Program-made: the position numbers and the translations under genes
NCBI RefSeq assembly: GCF_902167145.1
Contig: NW_023367389.1
Coordinates: 45,952 to 109,951 of the forward strand
DNA from: Zea mays
Lineage: Eukaryota > Streptophyta > Magnoliopsida > Poales > Poaceae
DNA: 64,000 nucleotides
Direction: 5' to 3'
Shown here: piece after piece, positions 59,141 to 64,000 of the stretch
How the letters are laid out: the number at the start of each line of letters is the position of its first letter
Numbering within the stretch: position 1 is the first letter of the stretch
Notes under the pieces: generated by a model
Databases searched by the model: none
What the model was told of the DNA's origin: nothing
The model's input: only the letters and a program-made list of their open reading frames with translations

Positions 59141-62100
59141 TCCTTGCCATAGATCACATTCTTGGATTTCTGGTGGAGACCATTTCTTGGTCTAAAATCC
59201 GTAGGTGTTAGCCTCTAGTATTATTGAAAATGGTCGCTCATGGCTATTTTCATAAAAAATGGGGGTTGTGTGGCCATTGATCGTCGACCAGAGGCTCATA
59301 CACCTCACCCCACATATGTTTCCTTGCCGTAGATCACATTCTTGGATTTCTGGTGGAGACCATTTCTTGGTCAAAAATCCATAGGTGTTAGCCTTCGGTA
59401 TTATTGAAAATGGTCGTTCATGGCTATTTTTGACAAAAATGGGGGTTGTGTGGCCATTGATCATCGACCAGACGCTCATACACCTCACCCCACATATGTT
59501 TCCTTGCCATAGATCACATTCTTGGATTTCTGGTGGAGACCATTTCTTGGTCTAAAATCCGTAGGTGTTAGCCTCTAGTATTATTGAAAATGGTCGCTCA
59601 TGGCTATTTTCAAGGTCGCTCATGGCTATTTTCATAAAAAATGGGGGTTGTGTGGCCATTTATCATCGACCAGAGGCTCATACACCTCACCCCACATATG
59701 TTTCCTTGCCATAGATCACATTCTTGGATTTTTGGTGGAGACCATTTCTTGGTCAAAAACTCGTACGTGTTAGCCTTCGGTATTATTGAAAATGGTCGTT
59801 CATGGCTATTTTCGGCAAAATGGGGGTTGTGTGTCAATTGATCATCGACCAGAGGCTCATACACCTCACCCCACATATGTTTCCTTGCCATAGATTACAT
59901 TCTTGGATTTCTGGTGGAGACCATTTCTTGGTCAAAAATCCGTAGGGGTTAGCCTTCGATATTATTGAAAATGGTCGTTCATGGCTATTTTCGACAAAAA
60001 TGGGGGTTGTGTGGCCATTGATCATCGACCAGACGCTCATACACCTCACCCCACATATGTTTCCTTGCCATAGATCACATTCTTGGATTTCTGGTGGAGG
60101 CCATTTCTTGGTCAAAAATCCGTAGGTGTTAGCCTTCGGTATTATTGAAAATGGTCGTTCATGGCTATTTTCGACAAAAAATGGGGGTTGTGTGGCCATT
60201 GATCATCGACCAGAGGCTCATACACCTCACCCCACATATGTTTCCTTGCCATAGATCACATTCTTGGATTTCTGGTGGAGACCATTTCTTGGTCAAAAAT
60301 CCGTAGGTGTTAGCCTTCGATATTATTGAAAATGGTCGTTCATGGCTATTTTCGACAAAAATGGGGGTTGTGTGGCCATTGATCATCGACCAGAGGATCG
60401 TACACCTCACTCCACATATGTTTCCTTGCCATAGATCACATTCTTGGATTTCTGGTGGAGACCATTTCTTGGTCAAAAATCCGTAGGTCTTAGCCTCTAG
60501 TATTATTGAAAATGGTCGTTCATGGCTATTTTCGACAAAAATGGGGGTTGTGTGGCCATTGATCATCGACCAGACGCTCATACACCTCACCCCACATATG
60601 TTTCCTTGCCATAGATCACATTCTTGGATTTCTGGTGGAGACCATTTCTTGGTCAAAAATCCGTAGGTCTTAGCCTCTAATATTATTGAAAATGGTCGTT
60701 CATGGCTATTTTCGACAAAAATGGGGGTTGTGTGGCCATTGATCATCGACCAGAGGCTCATACACCTCACCCCACATATGTTTCCTTGCCATAGATCACA
60801 TTCTTGGATTTCTGGTGGAGACCATTTCTTGGTTAAAAACTCGTACGTGTTAGCCTTCGGTATTATTGAAAATGGTCATTCATGGCTATTTTCGGCAAAA
60901 TGGGGGTTGTGTGGTCATTGACCAGAGGCTCGTACACCTCACCCCACATATGTTTCCTTGCCATAGATCAGATTCTTGGATTTCTGGTGGAAACCATTTC
61001 TTGGTCAAAAATCCGTAGGTGTTAGCCTTCGGTATTATTGAAAATGGTCATTCATGGCTATTTTCGACAAAAATGGGGGTTGTGTGGCCATTGATCATCG
61101 ACCAGAGGCTCGTACACCTCACCCCATCTGGTGGAGACCATTTCTTGGTCTAAAATCCATACGTGTTAGCCTTCGGTATTATTGAAAATGGACGTTCATG
61201 GCTATTTTCAAGGTCGCTCATGGCTATTTTCATAAAAAATGGGGGTTGTGTGGCCATTTATCATCGACTAGAGGCTCATAAACCTCACCCCACATATGTT
61301 TCCTTGCCATAGATTACATTCTTGGATTTCTGGTGGAAACCATTTCTTGGTCAAAAATCCGTAGGTGTTAGCCTTCGGTATTATTGAAAATGGTCATTCA
61401 TGGCTATTTTCGACAAAAATGGGGGTTGTGTGGCCATTGATCATCGACCAGAGGCTCGTACACCTCACCCCATCAGGTGGAGACCATTTCTTGGTCTAAA
61501 ATCCGTACGTGTTAGCCTTCGGTATTATTGAAAATAGTCGTTTATGGCTATTTTCAAGGTCGCTCATGGCTATTTCCATAAAAAATGGGGGTTGTGTGGC
61601 CATTTATCATCGACCAGAGGCTCATAAACCTCACCCCACATATGTTTCCTTGCCATAGATCACATTCTTGGATTTCTGGTGGAGACCATTTCTTGGTCAA
61701 AAATCCATAGGTGTTAGCCTTCGGTATTATTGAAAATTGTCGTTCATGGCTATTTTCGACAAAAATGGGGGTTGTGTGACCATTGATCATCGACCAGACG
61801 CTCATACACCTCACTACACATATGTTTCCTTGTCGTAGATCACATTCTTGGATTTCTGGTGGAGACCATTTCTTGGGCAAAAATCCGAATGTGTTAGCCT
61901 CAAGTATTATTGAAAATGGTCGCTCATGGCTATTTTCATAAAAAATGGGGGTTGTGTGGCCATTTATCATCGACTAGAGGCTCATAAACCTCACCCCACA
62001 TATGTTTCCTTGCCATAGATCACATTCTTGGATTTCTGGTGGAGCCATTTCTTGGTCAAAAATCCGTAGGTGTTAGCCTTCGGTATTATTGAAAATGGTC

Positions 62101-62218
62101 GTTCAAGGCTATTTTTGACAAAAATGGGGGTTGTGTGGCCATTGATCATCGACCAGACGCTCATACACCTCACCCCACATATGTTTCCTTGCCATAGATC
62201 ACATTCTTGGATTTCTGG
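58001..62218 (-). repeat. knob180 array, second inverted block
   Basis: About 23 unit equivalents in reverse orientation. The deletion joint CACCCCATCTGGTGG recurs at about 58624 and 61124, with CACCCCATCAGGTGG at 61466. The GGATCGTACACC variant recurs at 58932 and 60395. Confidence 0.9.
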
Positions 62219-64000
62219 TCGATGATCAATGGCCACACAACCCCCATTTTTGTCGAAAATAGCCATGAACGACCATTTTCAATAATACCGAAGGCTAACA
62301 CCTACGGATTTTAGACCAAGAAATGGTCTCCACCAGAAATCCAAGAATGTGATCTATGGCAAGGAAACATATGTGGGTGTCGAAAATAGCCATGAACGAC
62401 CATTTTCAATAATACCGAAGGCTAACACCTACGGATTTTTGACCAAGAAATGGTCTCCACCAGAAATCCAAGAATGTGATCTATGGCAAGGAAACATATG
62501 TGGGGTGAGGTGTATGAGCGTCTGGTCGATGATCAATGGCCACACAACCCCCATTTTAGTCGAAAATAGCCATGAACGACCATTTTCAAAAATACTGAAG
62601 GCTAACACCTACAGATTTTTGACCAAGAAACACCCCACATATGTTTCCTTGTCGTAGATCACATTCTTGGATTTCTGGTGGAGACCATTTCTTGGTCTAA
62701 AATCCGTAGGTGTTAGCCTTCGGTATTATTGAAAATGGTCGTTCATGGCTATTTTCGGCAAAATGGGGGTTGTGTGGCAATTGATCATCGACCAGAGGCT
62801 CATACACCTCACCCCACATATGTTTCCTTGCCATAGATCACATTCTTGGATTTCTGGTGGAGACCATTTCTTGGTCAAAAATCCGTAGGTGTTAGCCTTC
62901 GGTATTGTTGAAAATGGTCGCTCATGGCTATTTTCGACGCCCACATATGTTTCCTTGCCATAGATCACATTCTTGGATTTCTGGTGGAGACCATTTCTTG
63001 GTCTAAAATCCGTAGGTGTTAGCCTTCGGTATTATTGAAAATGGTCGTTCATGGCTATTTTCGACAAAAATGGGGGTTGTGTGGCCATTGATCATCGACC
63101 AGAAATCCAAGAATGTGATCTATGGCAAGGAAACATATGTGGGGTGAGGTGTATGAGCGTGTGGTCGATGATCAATGGCCACACAACCCCCATTTTTGTC
63201 GAAAATAGCCATGAACGACCATTTTCAATAATACCGAAGGCTAACACCTACGGATTTTTGACCAAGAAATGGTCTCCACCAGAAATCCAAGAATGTGATC
63301 TATGGCAAGGAAACATATGTGGAGTGAGGTTTATGAGCCTCTAGTCGATGATAAATGGCCACACAACCCCCATTTTTTATGAAAATAGCCATGAGCGACC
63401 ATTTTCGATAATACTAGAGGCTAACACATTCGGATTTTTGCCCAAGAAATGGTCTCCACCAGAAATCCAAGAATGTGATCTACGACAAGGAAACATATGT
63501 GTAGTGAGGTGTATGAGCGTCTGGTCGATGATCAATGGCCACACAACCCCCATTTTTGTCGAAAATAGCCATGAACGACCATTTTCAATAATACCGAAGG
63601 CTAACACCTACGGATTTTTGACCAAGAAATGGTCTCCACCAGAAATCCAAGAATGTGATCTATGGCAAGGAAATATATGTGGGGTGAGGTTTATGAGCCT
63701 CTAGTCGATGATAAATGGCCACACAACCCCCATTTTTTATGAAAATAGCCATGAGCGACCTTGAAAATAGCCATGAGCACCCATTTTCAATAATACTAGA
63801 GGCTAACACCTACGGATTTTTGACCAAGAAATGGTCTCCACCAGAAATCCAAGAATGTGATCTATGGCAAGGAAACATATGTGGGGTGAGGTGTACGAGC
63901 CTCTGGTCGATGATCAATGGCCACACAACCCCCATTTTTGTCGAAAATAGCCATGAACGACCATTTTCAATAATACCGAAGGCTAACACGTACGAGTTTT
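62219..64000. repeat. knob180 array, mixed orientation to the window end
   Basis: Forward from about 62218 (joint TTTCTGGTCGATGATC), reverse from 62631 (joint CAAGAAACACCCCAC), forward again from about 63101 (joint CGACCAGAAATCC) to the end. The forward part repeats the ATGTGGGTGTCGAAAATAG truncation seen at 14583. The array continues past the window. Confidence 0.9.

Noticed and set aside
1..64000. A CRISPR array, because of the regular repeats
   Set aside because: The repeats are contiguous 180-bp units without unique spacers, and the context is plant heterochromatin.
39240..64000. A centromeric satellite (CentC) or the TR-1 knob repeat
   Set aside because: The unit length is 180 bp and the sequence matches the 180-bp knob repeat throughout; I see no 156-bp or 350-bp class of unit.
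43533..64000. Orientation switches as simple assembly errors
   Set aside because: Not fully excluded. Recurrence of the same joints within duplicated blocks and mutations separating the copies argue for real structure, but raw reads would be needed.

Overview
The window is plant nuclear heterochromatin. About 39.6 of 64 kb is one 180-bp satellite that I recognise as the maize knob repeat (knob180), known from Zea and its relative Tripsacum. The remaining 24.4 kb is a block of LTR retrotransposons inserted into the satellite. The species call (Zea, most likely maize or a teosinte) rests on the satellite plus maize-type Sirevirus LTRs. I see no host gene, RNA gene or CRISPR array.

Layout: 1-14848 is a head-to-tail knob180 array in one orientation with a clear higher-order repeat pattern. 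14849-39234 is a Ty1/copia Sirevirus (Opie/Ji-like) with an unusual LTR-internal-LTR-internal-LTR structure: three LTRs of about 1240 bp, two gag-pol internal regions, and one 5-bp target duplication (ATGGT) at the outermost ends only. Inside the second pol, 28168-35174 is a nested 7007-bp Ty3/gypsy element. It has 406-bp LTRs that look identical, its own target duplication (TGTGA), a gag gene, no pol, and a three-exon gene on the opposite strand. 39240-64000 returns to knob180, but this part is scrambled: about twelve orientation switches, an 1711-bp duplication that carries such switches, an 855-bp duplication, and a palindrome centred near 57.83 kb.

How the parts work: the Sirevirus copies encode Gag (capsid and CCHC zinc knuckle) and Pol (protease, integrase, reverse transcriptase, RNase H). 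Pol lies in the +1 frame relative to Gag in both copies. Each copy is broken in a different way: copy 1 has a stop that removes the last 20 or so Pol residues, and copy 2 has a stop inside gag plus the gypsy insertion in pol. The gypsy element has no pol of its own, so any mobility would need enzymes from a related autonomous element. Its antisense gene has a TATA box, two GT-AG introns with matching phases, and one internal TGA.

The relative order of events can be read from the nesting: satellite array, then Sirevirus insertion, then its conversion to a three-LTR form, then the gypsy insertion. The most unusual signals are the three-LTR composite, the split antisense gene, and the recurring strand-switch breakpoints of the right-hand satellite. 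No function is proposed for the satellite reading frames: the 180-bp unit is 60 codons, so open frames persist through the array by arithmetic alone.
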